The notes under the pieces are model-generated. The model was not told the origin of the DNA and did not search any database. It saw only the letters and a program-made list of their open reading frames with translations. Positions 51,345 through 60,235 of a stretch of DNA of 64,000 nucleotides are shown in pieces (the first letter of the stretch is position 1; each line of letters opens with the position of its first letter). The stretch comes from Kineobactrum sediminis (GTDB taxonomy: Bacteria > Pseudomonadota > Gammaproteobacteria > Pseudomonadales > Halieaceae), in contig NZ_PKLZ01000015.1 of assembly GCF_002868715.1 (NCBI RefSeq), positions 42,138 to 106,137 of the forward strand, read 5' to 3'. Made by a program: the position numbers and the translations under genes.

Positions 51345-52187
51345 TTAAGTTCCCGGGTTGTCATTGCCGAACAGCTTGCGATGCAACTGCGGCGCGCGGA
51401 TCACACCCTTGTCATGCCAGGCCAGGGCTTCAGCGGACTCCGCCAACCACACGACTATATCGGCAATGGCTTCCGGTGCCGTGGCAGGGTATAGAGTAGG
51501 GATGTCGTCGCCAAACCCATTGGCTTTCATGACCTCAGTCAGGACGAAGCCTGGCTCCACACTGAAGAAGCGCACGCCGCTGTCGGCGTGCTCCACGCGC
51601 AGGCTCGGAACCATGCGGATCAGGGCAGCTTTGGAGGAGGGGTAGACAAAGCCCCAGCCGCCCTGGTCTGCGGGCGCGGGTGGGTCCGCCAGTGCGGATC
51701 CGGAAACCATGTTGATAACACTTCCCGTGCCCCGCGCCAGCATGCCCGGCAGCAGCTTCTGCACCAGCGCCAGGGGTGTCATTACATTGCCGCGGTAAAC
51801 ATTGTTCGCCTGCTCCAGCGTTACATCCAGTATTCGCTGCATATTGCCGGGCCCCTGGTAGCAGGCATTGTTGAACAGCAGGTCCGCACGACCGAAATGT
51901 TCCAGGGCCCGGTCCGCCGCGGCGAGCACGCTCTCCATGTCAAGGATATCCGAGCGCAGCAGCAGCGTATCCGCCCCGTGTGCCCGGGCAGCCGCGGCGG
52001 TCGCTTCCAGGCTGCCGGGCAGGGCGGTCGCCTGTGACTCCCAGCTGCCATGTTCGTGCTGTTCACCCTCGCGCAGGGTGCGGGCTGTCAGGGCCAGGTC
52101 GTACCCCGCTCGGGCCAGTGCGATGGCGGTGACCGCGCCGATGCCGCGGCTGGCGCCGGTAATAAAGGCGACTCTGCGTTCGGTCAT
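51345..52187 (-). CDS. Short-chain dehydrogenase/reductase (SDR)
   Basis: This 280-residue SDR has TGASRGIGAVTA near the start, FNNACYQGPG near residue 110, the catalytic Ser in INMVSGSALAD, and the YxxxK pair in GFVYPSSKAALIR near 190. It has an unusual insertion EGEQHEHGSWESQATALPGS near residue 45. CAGGAGCACCAGG before ATG 52187 is a good ribosome binding site. Substrate unknown. Confidence 0.9.
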   Translation of the reverse strand: MTERRVAFITGASRGIGAVTAIALARAGYDLALTARTLREGEQHEHGSWESQATALPGSLEATAAAARAHGADTLLLRSDILDMESVLAAADRALEHFGRADLLFNNACYQGPGNMQRILDVTLEQANNVYRGNVMTPLALVQKLLPGMLARGTGSVINMVSGSALADPPAPADQGGWGFVYPSSKAALIRMVPSLRVEHADSGVRFFSVEPGFVLTEVMKANGFGDDIPTLYPATAPEAIADIVVWLAESAEALAWHDKGVIRAPQLHRKLFGNDNPGT

Positions 52188-52226
52188 CCTGGTGCTCCTG
52201 TCAGGGTGGGAAGTTACCCTGGTTTA

Positions 52227-52994
52227 TTAAAGCAAGTACATCCTGATGGGCATCCACAATCCCATTAGAATCATGATCAGGTTTTCGGTCAGGGACACGA
52301 AGCCCAGAGGCACATCCGAGTCGCCACCCGCACAGGCGCACTTGAGTTCGCGCTTGTCGATATAAACGGCCTTGAATACCGATATCGCCCCGACGATGCC
52401 GATAAAAAGTGCCACAGGTGCGGCCAGCCATACCAGCATGCCCGCCAGCATCAGGATGCCGGCCAGCGTTTCAGCGAAAGGATAGACATAGCCGTAACGC
52501 ACCTGCCGCTGGGCCAGCAGATCGTAGTTGAGAAACATGGTGCTGAAGCTTTCCAGATCCTTGAGTTTCTGTAAGCCCAGCAGGCACATGGAGATGGCAA
52601 CGAACCACTCCAGGGTGCGTATGGACCACAGCGTGTCCAGCGCCGCCCAGGCCACTGCCAATGCCATCAGGAACGCGGTGGAGAAAATAGCAACGATCGG
52701 CCGGTAACTGACTTCTTTTTCTCCCGGCACATCAAGCCCGAAGTGTTTTCGCACCTCCTCATAGCCGCCTATCCGCTTATCCCCTATAAAGACTTGCGGC
52801 GTAGTCTCCACCTGGTACTCGCGCTTGAAGTCGTCGGCCTGTTCCCGTGTCTCGAGGCGGTGGTCCTTGACGTCAAAGCCCTGCCGCTCGAGCAGGTCCT
52901 TGGTTTTGAGGCCGAAAGGGCAGACATGCTCGTCGGTCACCATTCGATAGAGTTGCGCGGTCTTCGCCTGTTGTCGTGTATCACCATGCGTCAT
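52227..52994 (-). CDS. Glutaredoxin-MauE/DoxX fusion membrane protein
   Basis: This 255-residue protein joins a glutaredoxin-like domain (VCPFGLKTKDLLERQGF, then ETTPQVFIGDKRIGGYEEV) to a four-helix MauE/DoxX-type membrane domain ending with the motif KCACAGGDSDVPLGFVSLTE. The glutaredoxin active site is CPFG, with a single thiol. MauE-like proteins help disulfide or cofactor chemistry at the membrane. A fused pair would pass electrons between a cytosolic thiol donor and a membrane reaction. GGAG lies before ATG 52994. The domain order is clear; function is inferred. Confidence 0.85.
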   Translation of the reverse strand: MTHGDTRQQAKTAQLYRMVTDEHVCPFGLKTKDLLERQGFDVKDHRLETREQADDFKREYQVETTPQVFIGDKRIGGYEEVRKHFGLDVPGEKEVSYRPIVAIFSTAFLMALAVAWAALDTLWSIRTLEWFVAISMCLLGLQKLKDLESFSTMFLNYDLLAQRQVRYGYVYPFAETLAGILMLAGMLVWLAAPVALFIGIVGAISVFKAVYIDKRELKCACAGGDSDVPLGFVSLTENLIMILMGLWMPIRMYLL

Positions 52995-53286
52995 TTCAAA
53001 TTCTCCAGTGCCGGATGTTCACGAAAATCACCATCATAGTTTAACCTTACGGTCGGATTCCAGACTATGCAAGCACAGTGCGGCCGCACAACACACCCCC
53101 GGCAGGAACTGGGACAGGAGGCGCCATCTGCTGGTCCGGGCACGATACATGCCGTTGCGGCCGTGCCTGAGCAGGCTTGAAGAAGCCCTGCCATATTGAG
53201 TGCGGTACTATACTGGGGGCCCCGGCTGAAATCGACATCAGGGCCGGCACCCGTATACCCTCAGGTCACTCTAGAAGGAGACAGTC

Positions 53287-54210
53287 ATGCAGATCTTCAA
53301 ACCTGTTTTTCTAATTGTCATATTTTTTACGATAAGTCACCCCTCCTTCCTTGCCGCACAAGAGACTGCTGACAGCTCTTCGACGAGCGCGACCTACACC
53401 CGGCAATTCACGCAGGTCGATGGCCATCGAATTGCCTATATTGACGAGGGCAAAGGTGTGCCCGTGCTGCTGATTCACGGTATCCCGACCAATGGCCTGA
53501 TGTGGCGCGATGTCATCCCGGTCCTGTCAGAGCGGTTTCGTGTTATTGCGCCGGACCTGCTCAACTATGGTCATTCGGACATGCCCGAACGCGCGGATGT
53601 GTCGATCAACGCCCAGCGAGGAATCATGTTCGGGCTTCTCGATGCACTGGGTATTCGGCGGGCTCATCTGGTCGCACACGATATTGGTGGTGGCGTAGCA
53701 CAGCTAATGGCAGTAGAGAGACCCGAGCGCTTCGATCGCCTGGTGCTGATGGATACCGTGTCATTCGACTCCTGGCCCATCCCGGAATTCGAGCCCCTGC
53801 AGAAACCAGGAGCTGAAGCTGACATGGCACTTGACGAATTCGTCGACATGATTCGCGGCTTCATGCCGCAGGGGGTTGTCGATAAACAGGTCATGACCGA
53901 ATCGGTAATCGATATTTATGCGAAGCCCTGGTCCAGTGAAACAGGAAAGCAGGCCTTTTTCCGTAACCTGCGCCGTCTGAATAGCGAATACACGCTCGCT
54001 ATAGCTGAGGAACTTCAGCAGTTACCGCATGCTGCGCTGATTGTGTGGGGGGAAAAGGATCCATTTCAGAAAGCGGACTATGGCCGTCGTCTTGAGCAGA
54101 CGATACCCAACGCCAACCTCGTAATCATCGACGATGTCGGTCACTGGTTGCTGGAAGAAAAACCGGCGCAAATCAGCGAGCTGATTCTCGATTTTCTGGA
54201 AGGGGATTAA
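53287..54210 (+). CDS. Exported alpha/beta hydrolase with aspartate nucleophile (dehalogenase-like)
   Basis: This 307-residue enzyme has a signal peptide (MQIFKPVFLIVIFFTI..., cleaved near AAQE). The hydrolase fold has VLLIHGIPTNGLMWRDV near residue 60, the nucleophile elbow VAHDIGGGVAQ with Asp132 instead of Ser, and DVGHWL (His) near the end. An Asp nucleophile with HDIGG is typical of haloalkane dehalogenases and epoxide hydrolases. AGAAGGAGACAGTC precedes ATG 53287. The natural substrate is unknown. Confidence 0.85.
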   Translation: MQIFKPVFLIVIFFTISHPSFLAAQETADSSSTSATYTRQFTQVDGHRIAYIDEGKGVPVLLIHGIPTNGLMWRDVIPVLSERFRVIAPDLLNYGHSDMPERADVSINAQRGIMFGLLDALGIRRAHLVAHDIGGGVAQLMAVERPERFDRLVLMDTVSFDSWPIPEFEPLQKPGAEADMALDEFVDMIRGFMPQGVVDKQVMTESVIDIYAKPWSSETGKQAFFRNLRRLNSEYTLAIAEELQQLPHAALIVWGEKDPFQKADYGRRLEQTIPNANLVIIDDVGHWLLEEKPAQISELILDFLEGD

Positions 54211-54279
54211 GCACGGTGGTCGCGGCCTCGAGCAGAGCCGACCTTACAAAAACCTGAAAACACCAGACAGGAAAGCAAG

Positions 54280-55317
54280 ATGGATAACAAACTGGAACAG
54301 CGCTCCTTTTATCTGCTACTGGTCTCGGTGACCGTGCTGTTTCTCTGGCTACTTAAGCCCTTCTTCGGCGCCGTTTTCTGGGCCTGTACTATTGCGTTAC
54401 TGTTTTACCCCCTGCATCGGCGCCTGCTGGCGCGCTGGGGTGATCGGCCCAACCTGGTGGCGCTGGTCTCGCTAACCGCCTGCGTGTTCATCGGTGTGGT
54501 GCCGGTGCTGTTTGTTGTCGGGTCATTTTTCCAGGAAGGCGTTAACCTGTACCAGCGCCTGGAAAGCGGCGAGCTGGACCCCGACGCCTGGATCGATCGT
54601 ATCCGCCAGACATTTCCAATGATTCAGAACGTTCTGGAGGGGCTCGGTGTAGATATCACCAATCTCAGAGAGCAACTCGCTGGTGGCGCCATCACCGCCA
54701 GTCGCTTTATCGCCCAGAATGCCGTGCAGGTCGGGCAAGGCACCGCGCGTTTTTTATTCCATCTGTCTCTGATGCTCTATCTTGCATTCTTCATGTTGCG
54801 CGACGGTCCGCGGCTGGTCGAGAAACTGATGCAGGCGTTACCTTTGGATGATGAACGCGAGCGTCTGTTGTTCGACAAGTTTGCGGAAGTGACCCGCGCA
54901 ACCGTAAAGGGCAATCTGGTGGTGGCCGCGGTGCAGGGTACCCTCGGCGGTTTGATTTTCTGGGCGCTCGGCATTACCGGCGCATTTCTGTGGGGCGTGG
55001 TGATGACGCTGCTGTCGCTGATTCCCGTGGTGGGCGCCGGGCTGATCTGGCTGCCCGTGGCGATCTATCTTTTGGCTACCGGTGAATGGCTTGATGGGTT
55101 GATTCTGATTGTATACGGCGCCGGTGTCATCGGCCTGGTTGACAATATACTGCGCCCAATCCTGGTCGGTCGTGACACCAAGTTGCCGGATTACATTGTG
55201 CTGCTGTCGACGCTGGGCGGTTTCGTCCTGTTCGGGATGAACGGCTTTGTAATCGGGCCGCTGGTGGCAGCGATGTTCGTGACCTTCTGGGACATTTTTG
55301 TGCGCGAGTTTCAGTAA
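54280..55317 (+). CDS. AI-2E-family transporter (permease)
   Basis: This 345-residue membrane protein has about eight helices and the family motifs: FGAVFWACTIALLFYPLHRRLLARWG near residue 35, an extended extracytoplasmic region with FPMIQNVLEGLGVD near 110. FFMLRDGPRLVEKL lies near 170 and PVVGAGLIWLPVAIYLLATG near 250. AI-2E transporters include TqsA-like quorum-signal exporters and sodium/proton antiporters. Which applies is not clear. CAGGAAAGCAAG precedes ATG 54280. The end overlaps the converging HNH gene by 7 bp. Confidence 0.9.
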   Translation: MDNKLEQRSFYLLLVSVTVLFLWLLKPFFGAVFWACTIALLFYPLHRRLLARWGDRPNLVALVSLTACVFIGVVPVLFVVGSFFQEGVNLYQRLESGELDPDAWIDRIRQTFPMIQNVLEGLGVDITNLREQLAGGAITASRFIAQNAVQVGQGTARFLFHLSLMLYLAFFMLRDGPRLVEKLMQALPLDDERERLLFDKFAEVTRATVKGNLVVAAVQGTLGGLIFWALGITGAFLWGVVMTLLSLIPVVGAGLIWLPVAIYLLATGEWLDGLILIVYGAGVIGLVDNILRPILVGRDTKLPDYIVLLSTLGGFVLFGMNGFVIGPLVAAMFVTFWDIFVREFQ

Positions 55318-56603
55318 TGCTGGCGTGTGGCCCCTGGCAAGGTGCTATCACGACTGTCTGCGGAATCAGGAACGGTCCCCTGAGAACTGCGACGCAACAG
55401 GCCATCAATGGCCATCCCCAGATCCATGCGCTCGCCCTGCCAATACGGTGGTAGCGACCTAGGGCCGATGTTCAATCGGGTATGGCGGTGTGTCAGCTGC
55501 AGTGCGGACACGTTTCCGCGGAAACGCATATCCGCGCCAGTGGGTACCTCGGTACCATTGGGATAATTGAAACGCTTCTCACCGGCAGCGGAAAGGGTTA
55601 CGCCGAAGCCACCTTCATGCACAAGTCGATGGTGATACCGGCACAGCAGTACGAGATTATCAAGACTTGTGCCACCGCCGTCCGCCCAGTGCACGACGTG
55701 GTGCGCGTCGACATGCCGGTGCGTCGTGCAGCCGGGAAAACTGCAGCCGACGTCGCGATGCACCAGCGCCCGGCGCAGGGCCGGCGAGATATTGCGGGTG
55801 CGGCGGCCCATATCCAGTGCCTGCCCCCGCTCATTTTCCAGCCAGTGCACCACACCGCAATCGCAAGCCAGGCGCCGTTGCGTTTCCGCGGAAACGTCCC
55901 CAGCTGCCTGCAGGTCCGTAACCCGCGTGTGTACGTGCAGGGTATGGCGGTCACCGCCGTTGCTATCGCAGGCGGCGCTGGTGAGGAAACTTTCGGCGAT
56001 GCCTTCCAGCGCATCGGCCCTGCGCATTACCGGCGTGTGTTCCTCATCGTAGGGGATTGCTTCGGCTGCAGTATCCAGTGCCTGGAACAGGCGCTGGCCC
56101 TGTTCGGCTGTGAGCCGGCCGCGGATAACATACGAGCCGTCATCGTCAATGTAATAGGACAACTCCCGGCACGATAACTGTTGCCGTGCTTCACCGCGCC
56201 CGAGACGACGGTAACTGCGAACCAGCCGTTCTATGTGCGAGGCGGTGCCGTGGCGGGCAATCATCAGCAGGTAATCCTCGTTTTCCGGCGTAGCTACGCG
56301 CGTCATGGCTCGTACTTTAGAATAGCTGAGGCGCCCTTCGCGGAAGGCGGCGCTGATCTGGGGTAGCTCGGGCAGGGCGTGCGCCACCCGGACTTTCTCC
56401 CTCGCCGCGCCTACGTTAATCCCGCATTTCCAGTTGAGCCAGTGGGCACAGGATTTGGTGCCACCGCCGTTCCAGCCGCTGCGCAGGTCGTATTCCCGGA
56501 TCAGTGCCAACAGGCGCCAGGTTGCGGCGCTGATGTGAGCGGCCAGCTCTGTGATCTGGTCCTCGAGGGTTTGTAGCGCAGAGTGCGGAACGATGGCATT
56601 CAT
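55311..56603 (-). CDS. HNH endonuclease with DUF222 domain
   Basis: This 430-residue protein has an N-terminal DUF222 region (ELAAHISAATWRLLALIREYDLRSGWNGGGTKSCAHWLNWK; GRLSYSKVRAMTRVA) and a C-terminal HNH nuclease: CSFPGCTTHRHVDAHHVVHW, DNLVLLCRYHHRLVHEGG. Cys and His zinc ligands and the catalytic His are intact. Such proteins are often found in repeated families in genomes and may behave as mobile nucleases. CTTTGGGGAGC before ATG 56603 fixes the start. Two identical 16-bp palindromes lie inside the gene. Confidence 0.9.
   Translation of the reverse strand: MNAIVPHSALQTLEDQITELAAHISAATWRLLALIREYDLRSGWNGGGTKSCAHWLNWKCGINVGAAREKVRVAHALPELPQISAAFREGRLSYSKVRAMTRVATPENEDYLLMIARHGTASHIERLVRSYRRLGRGEARQQLSCRELSYYIDDDGSYVIRGRLTAEQGQRLFQALDTAAEAIPYDEEHTPVMRRADALEGIAESFLTSAACDSNGGDRHTLHVHTRVTDLQAAGDVSAETQRRLACDCGVVHWLENERGQALDMGRRTRNISPALRRALVHRDVGCSFPGCTTHRHVDAHHVVHWADGGGTSLDNLVLLCRYHHRLVHEGGFGVTLSAAGEKRFNYPNGTEVPTGADMRFRGNVSALQLTHRHTRLNIGPRSLPPYWQGERMDLGMAIDGLLRRSSQGTVPDSADSRDSTLPGATRQHY
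55511..55526. repeat. 16-bp palindrome inside HNH gene, copy A
   Basis: CGTTTCCGCGGAAACG is perfectly self-complementary. The same 16 bp recur at 55881-55896 in another reading frame (FRGN codons here, VSAET there). Confidence 0.7.
55881..55896. repeat. 16-bp palindrome inside HNH gene, copy B
   Basis: Identical to the palindrome at 55511, 370 bp away and in a different frame, so protein sequence does not explain the match. Confidence 0.7.
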
Positions 56604-56941
56604 GGATGTGCTCCCCAAAGAATACTGTTTGTATAACCAGTATTCTGCCACTTGGGGTGCTTCGGATCGTGGGTAATTTTCAATCAAATATGTTCAGACA
56701 AGCGGTCGCGCAACCGCCTGTCTGCAACTAGCCCTTCAATCCCGGTCATCCCGCGATTGCTCATCAAATGCCCTGGGTTAATGTGCAAACGATGTGTCCG
56801 CTACAAAACGTAAACTGAGCGCCACGATCTACACAGCCGTCGTGCCAATGCCGCCGAAATGCGTACCGACCAGGTCCGTCGCTCGGTTTTCGCTGCGGAC
56901 TGCTATGCTGAATCCTGTGAATGATTGTAGCGGGAGGCGCA
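56604..56941. other. Divergent spacer between HNH gene and cheB-like gene
   Basis: No gene was recognised in these 338 bp. It contains the promoters of both divergent genes. GGGAGGCGCA immediately before 56942 is the ribosome binding site of the CheB-like gene. Confidence 0.35.
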
Positions 56942-57976
56942 ATGAGAGACAGCGAGCGCATAGTCGTGGTCGGTTGCTCGGCGGGTGGCGTCGAGAGTCT
57001 GATAGCGCTGGTCAAGGGCTTGCCGCCGGAGCTCGACGCATCTGTATTTATCGTGCAGCACCTGTCGCCGAACTATCGCAGCGCGCTCCCGGAAATCCTG
57101 TCTGTACATGCACCTTTTCCGGTGAAACATCCGGCCGATGGCGACCATATCGAGCCCCGCACAATCTATGTCGCTTCCCCGGACCATCATTTGCTGCTCG
57201 ACAACGGGCATGTCCTGATCAAGCGCGGCCCCAAAGAGAACCGCTTCCGGCCTTCCATAGACGCATTGTTCCGCTCCGCCGCCTACAGCTATGGTGCACG
57301 CGTGGTGGGCATTGTGCTTTCCGGGGCACTGGATGACGGTACATCCGGGCTTTGGTCGATCAAGCGACTTGGTGGCATAACCATGGTGCAGCTGCCTACG
57401 GAAGCTGCTTTCGATTCAATGCCATTGAGTGCGCTGAGCCAGGTGGAGATCGACCACTGTCTTGCCGCTCATGATATGGGTGCCTCACTGGATTCCCTGC
57501 AGGTTCCGGCACAGGTCGATACAAGTAACGCGATTACGGTGGTTGAGCGTGCAGGACTGGAGACGAGTATCGCCGGAGACGGTGATGCGTTCCGCAAGGG
57601 CATCATGAAGGCCGGCGAACTCACTCCCTTTACCTGTCCCGAGTGCCATGGCGTGCTGGTACAGATCGACGAGGGCGGTTTGCTACGCTACCGCTGTCAT
57701 ACCGGTCATGGCTACACCCGTCCGGCACTGCTCTCCGAGCTGGTCGAAAAGATCGAGGAAACCTATTGGATTTCAATGCGTAGCCTGGAAGAGGCGGCGA
57801 TGCTGCTGGAGCATACGGCCGATACATTGAGCGAGCAGGGCAATAGTAGTGCGGCAGCACTGTTTCATGAGGAAGCATGCATTGCGACCGCCGAATCGAG
57901 AGAGCTGCGCGAAACCCTGCTGCGCAGGAAACGTTTCACCGGCGAGAACCTGTTCGGTGAAGAAAAAACCGACTGA
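56942..57976 (+). CDS. Stand-alone CheB-type methylesterase
   Basis: This 344-residue protein has a CheB catalytic domain without the receiver: VVVGCSAGGVESL (Ser13), FIVQHLSPNYRS (His40) and VLSGALDDGTSGLWSIK (Asp132). The C-terminal third has a zinc-ribbon-like block TCPECHGVLVQID and YRCHTGHGYTRPALL, followed by helices. In chemotaxis CheB removes methyl groups from receptors; receiver-free forms are often found with CheR/PAS kinases or alone. Here no che gene is adjacent. ATG 56942 follows GGGAGG. Confidence 0.88.
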   Translation: MRDSERIVVVGCSAGGVESLIALVKGLPPELDASVFIVQHLSPNYRSALPEILSVHAPFPVKHPADGDHIEPRTIYVASPDHHLLLDNGHVLIKRGPKENRFRPSIDALFRSAAYSYGARVVGIVLSGALDDGTSGLWSIKRLGGITMVQLPTEAAFDSMPLSALSQVEIDHCLAAHDMGASLDSLQVPAQVDTSNAITVVERAGLETSIAGDGDAFRKGIMKAGELTPFTCPECHGVLVQIDEGGLLRYRCHTGHGYTRPALLSELVEKIEETYWISMRSLEEAAMLLEHTADTLSEQGNSSAAALFHEEACIATAESRELRETLLRRKRFTGENLFGEEKTD

Positions 57977-58005
57977 CCGCAATCCGATTTTACCAAGGGG
58001 GTGCT

Positions 58006-59304
58006 ATGGACAATTCAGTGGTCAAGGCTTTACAGCAGCATAAGCAAGAATTTACCGGCAGTGACGGGCTACGGCCTCTGCTGGAATCCGTTAAAGACAA
58101 GAAGATCGTGATGTTGGGTGAAGCCTCACATGGGACGCACGAGTACTATAAATGGCGTGCAAAAATCTCAAAAATACTGATGGAGGATTACGGTTTCGAT
58201 TTTGTTGCCGTGGAGGGCGACTGGCCACCATGCTATGAATTGAATCGACACGTAAAAAATTATGACGATGCCGTTGCAGACACCGGCAAGGTTTTGCAGC
58301 ACTTCGAGCGCTGGCCTTCGTGGATGTGGGCTAACTGGGAAGTGTACGAGTGGGCGCAGTGGCTTCGTCAACTGAATCAGGGGCTGGCGGAAAACAAGCG
58401 CAAAGGATTTTACGGCCTGGATGTATACAGTTTGTGGGAATCTATGGATGCGATAATGGATTATCTGAAAGATGAAGATCCCGATGCGTTTGAAACCGCG
58501 AAAATGGCGATGCGCTGTTTTGAGCCTCACCGGGACGGCGATGGCCAGCGCTACGCACTGTCGACGCGATTGGTTCCCGAGGGCTGTAGCGCTGAAGTTA
58601 CGCAACTATTGCGGGAAATTCGCAGCAAAGTACCCACTTACAATACGGATCGCGAGCAAACATTCAGTGTGGAGCAAAATGCGATGGTCAGTAACAACGC
58701 CGAGCGTTATTACCGGATTATGGCATCGGGCGACGAGTCAACGTGGAACCTTCGTGACCAGCATATGATGGACACCCTGAGCCATTTAATGGCGTTTCAT
58801 GGTAGCGATGCGAAGGGTATTGTCTGGGCCCACAACACCCATATTGGCGATGCTTCATATACCGATATGGGTGACGCAGGCCTGTACAATATCGGTGAAC
58901 TCGGGCGCGAGGAGTACGGGCGGGACAAGGTTGCCCTGATCGGCTTTGGTTCTTACCGCGGAAGTGTTCTCGCCGGGAGCTCCTGGGGTTCACCGGTGCA
59001 GGAAATAGACCTTCCGGAGGCGCGCGAAAACAGCTGGGAGGAATGGTGCCACCAGGCCGGCACACAGTTCTATATTGCCTCTGGTGATTTGATGGATGTA
59101 CCGGAACTGCAGCGACGCGTTCCGCACCGTGCCGTGGGTGTGGTTTATAACCCACGACACGAACGTTACGGCAACTACGTTCCCAGTATTATCCCCCAGC
59201 GTTATGACCATTTTATTTTCTTTGATGAAACGAGAGGGTTGCACGCAATTGATATTCGCGAAGACAAAGCGAAAATGCCTGACACTTATCCGTATGGGTT
59301 TTAA
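58006..59304 (+). CDS. Erythromycin-esterase-like hydrolase
   Basis: This 432-residue protein matches the erythromycin esterase family: LLESVKDKKIVMLGEASHGTHEYYKWRAKI near residue 30 with Glu and His of the active site, FVAVEGDWPPCYELNRHVK near 65, and IVWAHNTHIGDASYTDMGD near 275. YIASGDLMDVP lies near 360. Members include macrolide esterases (EreA/B), but most chromosomal ones have unknown targets. CAAGGGGGTGCT precedes ATG 58006. It appears intact. Confidence 0.88.
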   Translation: MDNSVVKALQQHKQEFTGSDGLRPLLESVKDKKIVMLGEASHGTHEYYKWRAKISKILMEDYGFDFVAVEGDWPPCYELNRHVKNYDDAVADTGKVLQHFERWPSWMWANWEVYEWAQWLRQLNQGLAENKRKGFYGLDVYSLWESMDAIMDYLKDEDPDAFETAKMAMRCFEPHRDGDGQRYALSTRLVPEGCSAEVTQLLREIRSKVPTYNTDREQTFSVEQNAMVSNNAERYYRIMASGDESTWNLRDQHMMDTLSHLMAFHGSDAKGIVWAHNTHIGDASYTDMGDAGLYNIGELGREEYGRDKVALIGFGSYRGSVLAGSSWGSPVQEIDLPEARENSWEEWCHQAGTQFYIASGDLMDVPELQRRVPHRAVGVVYNPRHERYGNYVPSIIPQRYDHFIFFDETRGLHAIDIREDKAKMPDTYPYGF

Positions 59305-59312
59305 CGGCATAT

Positions 59313-59355
59313 CCGGACGAGCAGCAACGCTTCGCAGGAGGCTCTGCCCGTCCGG
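59313..59355. terminator. Hairpin between converging genes
   Basis: CCGGACG (59313-59319) pairs with CGTCCGG (59349-59355). It lies between the erythromycin-esterase-like gene and the PaaX-like gene, which end facing each other. The long loop makes it a weaker candidate. Confidence 0.4.
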
Positions 59356-59368
59356 TTATCGCCTTGTG

Positions 59369-60175
59369 TCAGTCAATTCCGAGTTGTTCCAACCAAAGCT
59401 TTTTGCCGCTGGCGATAAACCGCGGCATCAGGCTGAGCAGATGATCCGTGTCGGTATTGTCGTTCCACTCTTTTGGCAGTAATGGGTCCATGTTCAGCGC
59501 CCAGACGGCCTTTCTTCCGAGCCGGAGGTAATCCCGGCAAACTTCTTGCCTGGTTGTCATACTGGCTGATGTTGAACTGATCAAAGCTTCTATCCTGGAG
59601 GCGAGCGCCCGAAAAAGGTCATTACGTTCTCGGGCTTCCCAGAGCATTGTATCGGGCGCCATTGAAAGCGCCATCGCGTGGCAAACCAGCGACTCTGCCG
59701 ACATGCCAAGAGCCGCCAGCTCACTGAGTAGTTGTGAAAATGTCAGGTTGAGGTTGGCGGGGCGGACAAAATAATCTCGGCCGGCCTCTACAAAACCCCG
59801 ATGCCAAAGGGCGTTTTCATGTGAACGCCATTCTGGACGATTGGAGCGGGATACCCACTGTGTTGACGCAACCCACCAGTCTCCCTGCCACGGCTTGACC
59901 AGCTCCTCGCGGAGTGTCCATCGGGACTGTTCCTTGATCCAGGTGCCGGTCTTTGCCAACTGCCACTCGCCTCGTCGAGGACTTTTGATCAATCCATCGG
60001 TCGCCAGGCGGCTTGTGGCAACCCGCATGGAGCCCGGTTTGAAGCCCATGATCTCACCGCTGCGGGCAAGCATGGGGGAAGTGAGGGCGATGTCGCCGGC
60101 AACGGAAAGCACGTCCAGGATTACCAGCTTGGGGGACATCTCAGGGAGATCGAGTTCTTTCACGTTGACACTCAC
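59369..60175 (-). CDS. PaaX-like transcriptional regulator
   Basis: This regulator of about 268 residues has an N-terminal winged helix (SPKLVILDVLSVAGDIALTS, GFKPGSMRVATSRLATDGL, SPRRGEWQLAKTG) followed by the PaaX central and C-terminal domains (WQGDWWVASTQW; LWHRGFVEAGRDYFVRPANL; VCRDYLRLGRKAVWALNMDPLLPKEW). PaaX proteins are CoA-ester-responsive repressors. It is divergent from the crotonase gene with a short AT-rich spacer containing GTTAC/GTAAC arms, so it probably controls that operon. GTG 60175 is chosen as start; ATG 60139 is possible. Confidence 0.82.
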   Translation of the reverse strand: MSVNVKELDLPEMSPKLVILDVLSVAGDIALTSPMLARSGEIMGFKPGSMRVATSRLATDGLIKSPRRGEWQLAKTGTWIKEQSRWTLREELVKPWQGDWWVASTQWVSRSNRPEWRSHENALWHRGFVEAGRDYFVRPANLNLTFSQLLSELAALGMSAESLVCHAMALSMAPDTMLWEARERNDLFRALASRIEALISSTSASMTTRQEVCRDYLRLGRKAVWALNMDPLLPKEWNDNTDTDHLLSLMPRFIASGKKLWLEQLGID

Positions 60176-60235
60176 GGGACAAAAGTTACAATAAATCTTT
60201 TTAAGTGCATAATAGCGTAACAAAAGGATTGAGAC

